Shown piece after piece: positions 7,056-13,718 of a stretch of DNA of 14,377 nt. Numbering within the stretch: the first letter of the stretch is position 1; every line of letters starts with the position of its first letter. This DNA comes from Aphodousia faecalis (GTDB lineage Bacteria; Pseudomonadota; Gammaproteobacteria; Burkholderiales; Burkholderiaceae_F). A program made the translations under genes and the position numbers. The DNA is taken from assembly GCA_018712705.1 (NCBI GenBank), contig DVGM01000039.1, forward strand, positions 1 to 14,377, read 5' to 3'. Below the pieces are notes generated by a model. The model was not told the DNA's origin. It saw only the letters and a program-made list of their open reading frames with translations, and made no database searches.

Positions 7056-8090
7056 ATGCAAACGATTGAACGAATTGTTGCCGGCGAAGTCGCTTCGCCA
7101 AATGAAGAAAGCGTGGACCGCGCTCTGCGGCCCACGAAGCTGAAAGACTACGTTGGTCAACCCAAAGCTTGCGAACAACTCTCCGTTTTTATCAAAGCGG
7201 CAAAGTCCAGACATGAAGCTTTGGACCATTTACTGGTTTTCGGACCTCCCGGTCTAGGCAAAACAACTCTGGCGCATATTGTGGCCAACGAAATGGGGGT
7301 AAATCTTCGCCAAACCTCCGGTCCAGTGTTGGAACGTCCTGGCGATCTTGCCGCCATTTTGACTAATTTGCAGGAAAACGATGTACTGTTTATCGATGAA
7401 ATTCATCGCCTATCCCCTGTTGTGGAAGAAATCCTGTATCCAGCACTTGAGGACTTTCAGATTGACATCATGATCGGTGAGGGCCCTGCAGCCCGCTCGA
7501 TTAAATTGGATCTGAAACCATTTACTTTGATCGGTGCGACTACTCGCGCCGGTATGCTTACTAACCCATTGAGAGCACGGTTTGGAATCGTTGCCCAATT
7601 GCAGTTTTACAGCAACGAAGACTTGGCCAAAATCGTTAAGCGCAGCGCCAAACTTTTAAACGTTCAAATCGATGAAGAAGGCGCTTTTGAGGTCGCCCGG
7701 AGAAGTCGCGGAACGCCGCGTATTGCCAATCGTTTGTTGCGACGGGTTCGCGATTATGCTCAGGTTAAATACGATGGAGTGGTGACCCGAGAAGTAGCAG
7801 ATAAAGCATTGCAAATGCTCGATGTTGATCCTTTGGGATTCGATTTGATCGACCGTAAATTCCTCCTGGCCATCATTGAAAAATTTAACGGTGGCCCGGT
7901 CGGCATCGACAATTTGGCCGCCGCAGTGGGCGAAGATCGCGAAACCTTGGAAGATGTGGTTGAACCCTATCTCATTCAACAGGGGCATCTGCAAAGAACA
8001 CCGAGAGGACGCGTGGCGACCCTTCTTGCGTACCAGCATTTTGGGTATGAAGCCCCTGGCGCAGCCGGACAAACTTCGTCACTTTTTTAA
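7056..8090 (+). CDS. ruvB: Holliday junction branch-migration ATPase RuvB
   Basis: Hexameric AAA+ motor of 344 residues that pulls DNA through the RuvA-bound junction. It has Walker A GPPGLGKTTLA (63-73), Walker B FIDEIHRL (112-119), sensor 1 GATTRAG (160-166), an arginine-finger region PLRARFG (171-177) and sensor 2 RGTPRIANRLLRR (208-220). A C-terminal winged-helix domain (about 260-330) ends RTPRGRVATLLAYQHFG. The N-terminal DRALRPTKLKDYVGQ is typical. It lies 12 bases after ruvA with a GTGAG-type ribosome site. Nothing is missing relative to the family. No LexA-like box was noticed upstream of ffh or ruvC, so SOS control is not evident. Confidence 0.98.
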   Translation: MQTIERIVAGEVASPNEESVDRALRPTKLKDYVGQPKACEQLSVFIKAAKSRHEALDHLLVFGPPGLGKTTLAHIVANEMGVNLRQTSGPVLERPGDLAAILTNLQENDVLFIDEIHRLSPVVEEILYPALEDFQIDIMIGEGPAARSIKLDLKPFTLIGATTRAGMLTNPLRARFGIVAQLQFYSNEDLAKIVKRSAKLLNVQIDEEGAFEVARRSRGTPRIANRLLRRVRDYAQVKYDGVVTREVADKALQMLDVDPLGFDLIDRKFLLAIIEKFNGGPVGIDNLAAAVGEDRETLEDVVEPYLIQQGHLQRTPRGRVATLLAYQHFGYEAPGAAGQTSSLF

Positions 8091-8104
8091 CAAAAACAAC
8101 GTGT

Positions 8105-8110
8105 TATAAT
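8105..8110 (+). promoter_or_regulatory. Possible -10 element overlapping the ybgC start
   Basis: A consensus TATAAT hexamer spans 8105-8110 and overlaps the ybgC ATG (8109-8111). At 17-bp spacing the -35 position (8082-8087) reads CTTTTT, a poor match to TTGACA. Transcription from it would begin inside ybgC at about 8117 and could only serve tolQRA and beyond. It may be a chance match in an AT-rich gap. Confidence 0.2.
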
Positions 8111-8552
8111 GCCAACCCCTATTTCGCAAGAGTTTATTTGGAGTGCCCGCGTATATTTTGAAGATACTGATGCGGGCGGTGTGGTTTATCACGCAAGTTA
8201 CCTCAAATTTTTTGAAAGAGCACGCACCGAGTTTCTGCGCAGTTTAGGCTGGAGCCAAAACGCTCTTTTAGAAATGAAAACTTGCGCTTTTGTTGTCTCG
8301 GATTTATCAATCCAATTCAAGCGTCCGGCCAAGCTCGACGATGAGTTAGAGATCCGAACAACACTAAAGAGCTTGCGAAGGGCGAGTTTTGTTTTCGATC
8401 AGCGTGCATACAAGGGGGAGACTCTGATGACTGCCGCTGAAGTTCGTGTTGTTTGTATTGATCCGCTTAAAGGCGTACCAACAGCAATCCCCTCGCCTAT
8501 TTTTGAAACGATTGAAAAACTGTTGCTTGTTAACCCCAACGCAACCGAATAA
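8109..8552 (+). CDS. ybgC: Tol-Pal system-associated acyl-CoA thioesterase YbgC
   Basis: Hotdog-fold thioesterase of the 4-hydroxybenzoyl-CoA thioesterase (4HBT) family, 147 residues. Its defining motif YFEDTDAGGVVYHASYLKFF spans residues 16-35, with the presumed catalytic D21 and nearby H28, followed by ERARTEFLRSLGW. Family members hydrolyse acyl-CoA and are linked to phospholipid metabolism at the membrane. The gene regularly opens the tol-pal cluster, and here it lies directly before tolQ. The start at 8109 matches the family, although no Shine-Dalgarno is visible in the 18-base gap after ruvB. Its stop is next to a strong AAAGGAAG site that serves tolQ. Confidence 0.95.
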   Translation: MPTPISQEFIWSARVYFEDTDAGGVVYHASYLKFFERARTEFLRSLGWSQNALLEMKTCAFVVSDLSIQFKRPAKLDDELEIRTTLKSLRRASFVFDQRAYKGETLMTAAEVRVVCIDPLKGVPTAIPSPIFETIEKLLLVNPNATE

Positions 8553-8562
8553 AGGAAGTTTT

Positions 8563-9231
8563 ATGAACGCTAGTGCCGACATGTCCATCTTGTCTTTGCT
8601 CACACACGCCAGTGTCGTGGTTCAGGCAGTCTTGGCCATTTTGATTATTCTGTCCTTAATCAGTTGGACTCGAATTTTTCAGAAATTCTTCCAGCTTCGC
8701 CAAGCCAAACAACTGAGTGAAGATTTTGAAAGTCGCTTCTGGAGCGGTGCGGAACTCAATAAACTCTACGAGCACGCTCAAAATCACCGTGAACACTCCG
8801 GCACACAGGAACGAATCTTTGCTTCCGGAATGACTGAGTTTCTCAAACTCTCGACCCGAGGTTCTGCCGAAGCCCTGGATGGTGTTCGTCGCGCCATGCG
8901 TGCCACCTATCAACGTGAAATGGATAACCTTGAAAGCGGCTTACCCACTTTGGCTTCGATCGGTTCCGTCTCTCCCTACATCGGCTTATTCGGTACCGTT
9001 TGGGGCATTATGAATGCATTTACAGGTTTGTCCGCGCTCGATAACGCCTCTCTTGCAACAGTCGCCCCCGGCATTGCCGAAGCATTAGTTGCAACTGCAA
9101 TTGGTCTTTTTGCCGCTATTCCCGCTGTTGCAGCTTATAACCGTTTCGCCAATGACGTGGAACGTTTATCCAATCGCTACGAAAGTTTCGCTGAAGAATT
9201 CCAAAACATTCTTCAACGTCAAAGAGGCTGA
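8563..9231 (+). CDS. tolQ: Tol-Pal system proton channel subunit TolQ
   Basis: Inner-membrane subunit of the TolQR motor, 222 residues, related to ExbB and MotA. It uses proton flow to energise TolA for outer-membrane constriction at division. Three transmembrane helices are visible: about 15-37, about 127-153 (ASIGSVSPYIGLFGTVWGIM) and about 161-185 (IAEALVATAIGLFAAIPAV). A large cytoplasmic loop lies between the first two. The reading frame stays open 39 codons further upstream to 8446, inside ybgC. The start at 8563 is preferred because AAAGGAAG lies directly upstream with ideal spacing and the protein then matches TolQ length (about 230). The gap from ybgC is 10 bases; tolR starts 2 bases after the stop. 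Confidence 0.97.
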   Translation: MNASADMSILSLLTHASVVVQAVLAILIILSLISWTRIFQKFFQLRQAKQLSEDFESRFWSGAELNKLYEHAQNHREHSGTQERIFASGMTEFLKLSTRGSAEALDGVRRAMRATYQREMDNLESGLPTLASIGSVSPYIGLFGTVWGIMNAFTGLSALDNASLATVAPGIAEALVATAIGLFAAIPAVAAYNRFANDVERLSNRYESFAEEFQNILQRQRG

Positions 9232-9233
9232 TT

Positions 9234-9656
9234 ATGGAAGGTCTGCGTTCCTCTCGACGTTCTTCTCGTCGACTAATGGCTGAAATCAATGTTGTTCCAT
9301 ACATTGACGTCATGCTTGTGCTCGTGGTTATCTTGATGGTAGCCGCTCCGTTCGTGAACCCGTCATTAGTCAATTTGCCCAGTGTCAAAAAAGCAGAAAA
9401 GGCACCTGAGGCAATTGTTGAAGTTATTGTGCACCCGACAGGTGCCATGTCTGTCAGAAAAGGCAAAGAACTTTTGGCAGTCGATATGCCCGGTCTCATT
9501 GCAACCGTGAAAAAAGCACAAGAAGGACGTGCTGATATTCCGGTTGTCATTGCTGCTGACAAAGTCGTTCAATATGAACAAGTCGTCAATGTTATGAAGC
9601 AACTTCAAGCGGCAGACATTGCCCGAGTCGGTCTTTCTTTGAAAGTTGAGAAATAA
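9234..9656 (+). CDS. tolR: Tol-Pal system proton channel subunit TolR
   Basis: ExbD/TolR-type protein of 140 residues with a short basic cytoplasmic N-terminus (RSSRRSSRR), one transmembrane helix (about 20-39) and a periplasmic domain. The signature AEINVVPYIDVMLVLVVILM spans residues 16-35 and contains D25, equivalent to the proton-carrying Asp23 of E. coli TolR. The periplasmic part (about 45-140) has the usual alternating strands and helices. It follows tolQ by 2 bases, using AAAGAGG in the tolQ tail as its ribosome site, and precedes tolA by 3 bases. TolQ and TolR are therefore likely made in linked amounts. Confidence 0.97.
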   Translation: MEGLRSSRRSSRRLMAEINVVPYIDVMLVLVVILMVAAPFVNPSLVNLPSVKKAEKAPEAIVEVIVHPTGAMSVRKGKELLAVDMPGLIATVKKAQEGRADIPVVIAADKVVQYEQVVNVMKQLQAADIARVGLSLKVEK

Positions 9657-9659
9657 GCC

Positions 9660-10613
9660 GTGAATCCATTAAAGAAGAACAAACCGGCGGTTCATCAACA
9701 AAAAAATGATGCATCCCGACAACAGCCACAACAGCCCAACCATTGGGGGCTGCCGTTTGTGCTGGCTTTGTTCATGCATGCGATTCTTTTTATCGGTCTG
9801 TTTTTTGTTTTCCAATGGAATACTGAAAGCACCGATGTGGTGTACGCGGAGCTTTGGTCTCCCTCACAAATGGCTAACGTAACTCCTGTAACACCACCCA
9901 AAGAAGTGCAAAAGACAGAACCTCCTAAAGAAGAACCGGAGCCGGAGCCAGAACCCGAGCCCGCTCCGCCTCCGCCGCCAGCGAAGGTTGAAAAGCCCGT
10001 CGAGCAAACGCCTGATGAAAATGTAATTCGTCAGCAAGAGGAAGAAAAAAAGAAACTCGAAGAGCAGAAAAAATTAGAAGAGCAACGCCAACTGGAAGAA
10101 CAAAAGCGTCTTCAAGAAGAGCAGCGTCGCCTTGAAGAACAGAAAAAGTTGGAAGAAGAAAAGCGCTTGGCCGAAGAGAAAAAGCGCCAAGAAGAAGCTC
10201 AACAACGCAGACGCGAGCAAGCCAGACGCCTGGCTCAGCAAATGCAACGCGAACAATTAAAAGAGCTTCAAGCCTCTTCTCAACAAAATGTGGCCGGGGT
10301 CACGGTTCAAGCGGGCGGACCTCAATCGGCGCTCTATAGCTCACGAATCATTGCGTGCATTCGTCCCAATATTGCTTTTGCCGTTGCCCCCAATATGAAG
10401 GCAGGACAATATAAAGCGGTCTACGAAGTGCACCTTTTGAACGACGGCCGTCAAGCCGGTGCTCCTCGCCTGCTCAAAGCAAGCGGTCTGCCAGCCTTTG
10501 ACCAAGCCGTGGAACGCGCTATCCGCGCTTGTAACCCATTCCCGAATCATCCGACGGGCAATCCCCCCAGGACGATTCAGCTCACCTTTGACCCGGTGGA
10601 CAGTAAACGTTAA
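9660..10613 (+). CDS. tolA: Tol-Pal system periplasm-spanning protein TolA
   Basis: Envelope-spanning protein of 317 residues that links the TolQR motor to outer-membrane partners. An N-terminal helix (about 28-52) contains H40, in the place of the SHLS-motif histidine that contacts TolQR. A Pro-Glu/Pro-rich segment (91-107) and a highly charged coiled coil (about 125-205) make up domain II. The globular C-terminal domain III (about 216-317) is of the TolA/TonB_C type, with Cys residues C233 (ACIRPN) and C291 (ACNPFP) that may form a disulfide. It is shorter than the 421-residue E. coli protein, mainly in domain II. It begins with GTG 3 bases after tolR, and no ATG start would keep the membrane helix. 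tolB and pal do not follow, unlike the usual operon. Confidence 0.95.
   Translation: MNPLKKNKPAVHQQKNDASRQQPQQPNHWGLPFVLALFMHAILFIGLFFVFQWNTESTDVVYAELWSPSQMANVTPVTPPKEVQKTEPPKEEPEPEPEPEPAPPPPPAKVEKPVEQTPDENVIRQQEEEKKKLEEQKKLEEQRQLEEQKRLQEEQRRLEEQKKLEEEKRLAEEKKRQEEAQQRRREQARRLAQQMQREQLKELQASSQQNVAGVTVQAGGPQSALYSSRIIACIRPNIAFAVAPNMKAGQYKAVYEVHLLNDGRQAGAPRLLKASGLPAFDQAVERAIRACNPFPNHPTGNPPRTIQLTFDPVDSKR
9936..10274 (+). repeat. Low-complexity Pro-Glu and charged coiled-coil repeats within tolA
   Basis: The DNA first encodes a Pro-Glu ladder and a run of six prolines (residues 93-107). It then encodes a degenerate 6-8-residue repeat built on the pattern LEEQ(K/R)(K/R/Q) (about residues 127-185), which continues as an Arg/Gln/Glu-rich helix. 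The repeats are similar but not identical in codon use (GAAGAGCAG, GAAGAACAA, GAAGAAGAA), so they are older than a fresh tandem expansion. Length variation here would change the reach of TolA across the periplasm. Confidence 0.75.
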
Positions 10614-10631
10614 TTTATTAGGTTTTCGGAA

Positions 10632-11204
10632 ATGAGCAAAATCATTACTAACCAATTTGCAGAAGATTTAGGCTACACCTATGGCGGTTGCATTCGCGAC
10701 TTAGTTCGCTTTACCGCTCGTGAAGCAGCTCGAGTCTCAAAGGCAAAATTGCCCTTATTTGATTTTTTAAATCCCGGTCCTTATGACATGTTTAAGGCGC
10801 TCTGGAGCGCACTTTTACAAGCCACTGCCATTCGAACCACCTTGGATAACTGTCCTGAATACCGGGAAAATGAAAAACTCGTAAAAAAAACGCTTTTCCA
10901 AATGAATTATCACGGTGAAGAAGTGATGGCCGATAAAATCTTCAAACGATTGTCGGATGAACAAATCAACCGTTACGAGGACGCTAAACAAAAATTGATC
11001 GCTAAAGCAATCAAACCTGACACGGTTAAAAGCGAACTGGCAGATCTTTTCCTTGAGATTCTTCACGGCGCGGGCAGTGATCGAATCAACGACAAAACAC
11101 GAGCAGCGGTCCTCAAGCAAATTACATTGTCTTCTGAAACTTTCCGCCGTTTAATCGACGTTTCAAAGAAAAATCCATCTCAAACAAAAGCGGTCGCTCA
11201 ATAG
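10632..11204 (+). CDS. Unrecognised 190-residue protein at the end of the tol cluster
   Basis: I do not recognise this protein. It has 190 residues, is predominantly charged and helix-favouring throughout, and shows no signal peptide or convincing membrane helix. The most hydrophobic stretch is about 53-67 (MFKALWSALLQATAI), which looks amphipathic. It has two cysteines (C20 in YGGCIRD, C74 in DNCPEY) not arranged as a metal site, and ends in a basic, disordered-looking tail. It starts 18 bases after tolA, with a modest TTAGG ribosome site, and ends just before a strong terminator, so it is the last gene of the ffh-tolA run. Its position is where tolB is expected, but it has none of TolB's signal peptide, beta-propeller repeats or length (about 430). 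Codon use resembles its neighbours. A lineage-specific cytoplasmic protein is the safest description. Confidence 0.8.
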   Translation: MSKIITNQFAEDLGYTYGGCIRDLVRFTAREAARVSKAKLPLFDFLNPGPYDMFKALWSALLQATAIRTTLDNCPEYRENEKLVKKTLFQMNYHGEEVMADKIFKRLSDEQINRYEDAKQKLIAKAIKPDTVKSELADLFLEILHGAGSDRINDKTRAAVLKQITLSSETFRRLIDVSKKNPSQTKAVAQ

Positions 11205-11218
11205 AGAAACTGTGTTTG

Positions 11219-11261
11219 AAAAAAGCGCTCCGAAACAACTTCTGTTTTGGAGCGTTTTTTT
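11219..11261 (+). terminator. Intrinsic terminator of the ffh-to-tol gene run
   Basis: CGCTCCGAAACA (11226-11237) pairs with TGTTTTGGAGCG (11243-11254) around a 5-nt loop, giving a 12-bp stem with one G-T wobble. Seven T residues (11255-11261) follow, and an A-run precedes the stem (11219-11224). It starts 15 bases after the stop of the 190-residue gene. This is a textbook rho-independent terminator. Confidence 0.92.
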
Positions 11262-11474
11262 ATTTAGTTTTCGAGTTTAAGGCCTGCAAATTGGGGCATT
11301 GAAAGCGACTACAGTCTCCTTTTTGCTACATTTTTGTTATGTTTTTAATTCAAATCAATAAAAATTACCCTTTTTCTTTCATTTTTTAACGCAACCCTCT
11401 GGTTTTAAAGGGAATAGATGGAGTATATTAAAGACGTTCATCGTTCTGATGCTCATTTTTTTAGGAGAATTCCA
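11262..11474 (+). promoter_or_regulatory. AT-rich leader and promoter region of the HU gene
   Basis: This 213-base AT-rich stretch must carry the promoter of the isolated HU gene. The best -10 candidate is TATATT (11424-11429), giving a leader of about 40 bases, but its -35 partner is weak. TTGCTA (11323-11328) and TTGTTA (11334-11339) could be -35 elements of an upstream promoter, with only poor -10 matches after them. Long A/T tracts (about 11331-11390) could act as UP-element-like or bent DNA, as befits a highly expressed gene. The strong ribosome site AGGAG (11463-11467) lies 7 bases before the HU start. Confidence 0.45.
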
Positions 11475-11771
11475 ATGAACAAGCAAGAACTCATCGCTAT
11501 CGTTGCTGAAGAAAACGAACTTTCCAAGGCTCAAGCCGGTCGCGTCGTTGACTCTGTGTTTGAAGCTATCGTTAAGGCTGTTGCCAAGGGTGACGGCTTC
11601 CAATTGATCGGTTTCGGTACGTTCAAGGCCACGAAGCGCGCTGCTCGCGAAGGTCGCAATCCTTCCACGGGCGAAACGATCAAGATCCCGGCCACCGTGT
11701 TGCCGAAGTTCACCGCTGGCGCCGCTTTCAAGGCTGCTGTTGCTTCTAAGAAGAAGTGCTGCAAGCGCTAA
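11475..11771 (+). CDS. HU-family DNA-binding protein
   Basis: Histone-like nucleoid protein of 98 residues that bends and compacts DNA as a dimer. MNKQELIAIVAEENELSKAQAG is the usual HU N-terminus. GFGTF (46-50) and REGRNPSTGETIKIPA (58-73) form the saddle and the DNA-intercalating beta arm with its tip Pro (P63). AFKAAV closes the fold. Typical HU ends near residue 90; here SKKKCCKR adds a basic tail with adjacent cysteines C95 and C96. Codon use differs from the neighbours, with many AAG lysines and GCT/GTT codons, as expected of a very abundant protein. AGGAG at ideal spacing supports the start at 11475. A second in-frame ATG at 11418 with its own AAAGGG would add 19 residues. The IHF alternative is less likely from the sequence of the arm. 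Confidence 0.95.
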   Translation: MNKQELIAIVAEENELSKAQAGRVVDSVFEAIVKAVAKGDGFQLIGFGTFKATKRAAREGRNPSTGETIKIPATVLPKFTAGAAFKAAVASKKKCCKR

Positions 11772-11790
11772 TCAGCGACTCGCGATTCTA

Positions 11791-11824
11791 AAGAAAAACC
11801 GCTCGTTTTCGAGCGGTTTTTCTT
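11791..11824 (+). terminator. Intrinsic terminator of the HU gene
   Basis: AAGAAAAACCGCTCG (11791-11805) and CGAGCGGTTTTTCTT (11810-11824) form a perfect 15-bp inverted repeat around a TTTT loop. The GC-rich part of the stem is followed by a T-run, 19 bases after the HU stop. Symmetry means it can also act on minus-strand transcription from proS. Confidence 0.92.
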
Positions 11825-11829
11825 ACCCT

Positions 11830-11870
11830 TTAAAAAGCTCGGAAAACTTCCCAGTCACCGAGCTTTTTAA
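11830..11870 (-). terminator. Terminator of proS, potentially bidirectional
   Basis: TTAAAAAGCTCGG (11830-11842) and CCGAGCTTTTTAA (11858-11870) are perfect 13-bp arms around a 15-nt loop. On the minus strand the stem lies 13 bases after the proS stop and ends in a T-rich tail. With the hairpin at 11791-11824 it separates convergent HU and proS transcription in both directions. Confidence 0.85.
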
Positions 11871-11883
11871 CGAAGAAAATTGT

Positions 11884-13620
11884 TTATTGCTTTAAAAGAA
11901 AGCTGACAATTTCTTCAGTTTTGACCATTTGTTTTTCCTTAATGGTACGGCGATTGGCATACTCCACTTCTCCGTTTTTGAGACCGCGTTCACCAACCAC
12001 AATACGATGAGGAATACCGATCAATTCCCACTCTGCGAACATAACGCCGGGGCGCATTTCTCGGTCATCCAAAATCACATCTACGCCGGCTGCTTTCAAA
12101 TCCTCATAGAGTTTATCGGCCGCTTCCCGCACCATTTCACTCTTGGAATAGTTCATCGGGCAAATGACCGTTGTAAAGGGCGCGATGGATTCCGGCCAAA
12201 TAATGCCTTGTTCATCGTGTCCTTGTTCAATGGCAGCACCTAAAAGACGCGATACGCCGATACCATAGCAACCCATCTCCAAAACTTGAGGCTTACCGTT
12301 TTCATCCAAATAAGTGGCATTGAGCGCTTGAGAATACTTCGTTCCCAAGTAGAACACGTGACCCACTTCGATACCGCGTTGAAGCTTCAGTACGCCCTTA
12401 CCATCCGGAGAAGCATCCCCTTCAACAACGTTACGTAAATCGGCCACTTTAGGTTCCGGCAAATCCCTTGCCCAGTTCACACCCGTAATGTGGAAACCTT
12501 CTTCGTTAGCTCCGCAGATAAAATCAGTCATATTGGCGGCCGTCTGGTCCGCGTACACAACGATATCGTCCTTGATGCCGACAGGTCCCAAGTAACCCGG
12601 CTTACAACCAAACGCCTTAATGATTTCAGCATCCGTAGCAAAACGGAATCCTTCCTTTAATTCAGGAAGTTTCCCAGCCTTCACTTCATTTAAATCGTGA
12701 TCGGCTCGAAGCAAAATCATCACGATTTGCGGCTCGATGGCCTCACCCTTTTCATTAAAACGTTCGGCAGCCAAAACAACAGACTTCATTGAAGAAGTCA
12801 ATTCGCGGCCCAAAAGTTCCACCACATCCTCGCACTTTTCCTTACCGGGCGTCGGAACTTTTTGCATCGTTTCCTTGGCCTCTGCACGCTTGGCAATTAA
12901 GCAGGGTGCCGGAGCTAATTCAATATTGGCCGCGAAATCACTGTCAGGACAATAAGCAATTAAATCTTCACCGGTATCCGCGATGACTTGGAATTCGTGC
13001 GAGCGGTCTCCACCAATAGAACCGGTATCGGCCGCCACTGCACGGAATGTCAGACCCAAACGGGTGAAAATACGTTGATAGGCCTCATACATCTTGTCAT
13101 AGGACTTCAACGCACCTTCTTGGTCACGGTCAAATGAATAACCATCTTTCATTGTGAATTCACGACCACGCATTACACCAAAACGCGGACGACGTTCATC
13201 ACGGAATTTCGTTTGGATCTGATAGAGGTTTACCGGGAGCTGACGCCAAGAGCGAATTTCCTGACGAGCAAAATCGGTAATCACTTCTTCAGAGGTGGGC
13301 TGAATCACAAAATCGCGTTGATGACGATCTTTAAAGCGCAAAAGTTCCGGACCATACTTTTCCCAACGGCCAGACTCTTGCCATAGTTCGGCGGGTTGCA
13401 CCATCGGCAACAACAATTCAATCGCACCCGCGCGATTCATTTCTTCACGAATAATGTTCTCGATCTTACGAAGGGAACGCAAACCCATCGGCATATAGGT
13501 ATAGACACCCGCAGCCAGCTTCTTGATCATGCCGGCGCGAATCATTAACTGTTGGCTCACAATGTCGGCATCCGACGGAGCTTCTTTTAATGTAGAAATA
13601 AAAAAGGAACGAGCGCGCAT
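11884..13620 (-). CDS. proS: Prolyl-tRNA synthetase, bacterial type with editing domain
   Basis: Class II aminoacyl-tRNA synthetase of 578 residues that charges tRNA-Pro in the cytoplasm. It opens MRARSFFISTLKEAP like the bacterial (ProS type 1) enzymes. Motif 2 is FRDERRPRFGVMRGREF (139-155) and motif 3 GCYGIGVSRLLGA (450-462). Between them lies the INS editing domain (about 225-405), with K279 in SSMKSVV at the position of the E. coli editing lysine, so misacylated Ala-tRNA-Pro is probably hydrolysed. The C-terminal anticodon domain follows (about 480-578). The frame is open 18 codons further to 13674, but that extension has no family counterpart. The chosen ATG at 13620 has GCGAGAA upstream and matches E. 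coli length (572). It is convergent with HU and divergent from rppH. Confidence 0.98.
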   Translation of the reverse strand: MRARSFFISTLKEAPSDADIVSQQLMIRAGMIKKLAAGVYTYMPMGLRSLRKIENIIREEMNRAGAIELLLPMVQPAELWQESGRWEKYGPELLRFKDRHQRDFVIQPTSEEVITDFARQEIRSWRQLPVNLYQIQTKFRDERRPRFGVMRGREFTMKDGYSFDRDQEGALKSYDKMYEAYQRIFTRLGLTFRAVAADTGSIGGDRSHEFQVIADTGEDLIAYCPDSDFAANIELAPAPCLIAKRAEAKETMQKVPTPGKEKCEDVVELLGRELTSSMKSVVLAAERFNEKGEAIEPQIVMILLRADHDLNEVKAGKLPELKEGFRFATDAEIIKAFGCKPGYLGPVGIKDDIVVYADQTAANMTDFICGANEEGFHITGVNWARDLPEPKVADLRNVVEGDASPDGKGVLKLQRGIEVGHVFYLGTKYSQALNATYLDENGKPQVLEMGCYGIGVSRLLGAAIEQGHDEQGIIWPESIAPFTTVICPMNYSKSEMVREAADKLYEDLKAAGVDVILDDREMRPGVMFAEWELIGIPHRIVVGERGLKNGEVEYANRRTIKEKQMVKTEEIVSFLLKQ

Positions 13621-13654
13621 TGTTTTCTCGCTAATTAAGGTACAATTTTTTGAT

Positions 13655-13685
13655 GTGCACTTTTTACCATGCACTTGGTAAAAGT
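13655..13685. promoter_or_regulatory. Nested direct and inverted repeats in the proS/rppH divergent region
   Basis: TGCACTT occurs at 13656-13662 and again at 13670-13676, a 14-bp register. Overlapping it, ACTTTTTACCA (13659-13669) and TGGTAAAAGT (13676-13685) form an inverted repeat with one extra T in the left arm and a 6-base centre. The 98-bp gap between the proS and rppH starts must hold both promoters, but I cannot pick convincing -35/-10 pairs on either strand. An operator or a leader hairpin is possible; chance is not excluded. Confidence 0.35.
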
Positions 13686-13718
13686 AAAAGAGTAATTTTA
13701 GAGATTTTGAGGCCTTTC

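Noticed and set aside
8446..8562. TolQ extended upstream by 39 codons
   Set aside because: The extension overlaps ybgC in another frame and lacks TolQ-like sequence; the start at 8563 has an excellent Shine-Dalgarno.
10074..10256. Minus-strand, very Leu/Phe-rich frame resembling a membrane peptide
   Set aside because: It is the reverse complement of the Glu/Lys/Gln repeat codons of the TolA coiled coil, which read as Phe and Leu on the other strand.
9936..10274. Repeat array considered as a CRISPR or other tandem DNA repeat
   Set aside because: The units are irregular, in frame and encode the known TolA domain II coiled coil; there are no spacers.
13621..13674. ProS extended by 18 residues, including Cys residues that could suggest a metal site
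   Set aside because: It translates the promoter-side repeat region. The bacterial ProS N-terminus begins at the ATG ending at 13618-13620.
13650..13718. RppH extended by 23 residues from ATG 13650
   Set aside because: RppH starts at MLDSDGYRPN in the family, and TGAGG six bases upstream of 13719 marks that start.
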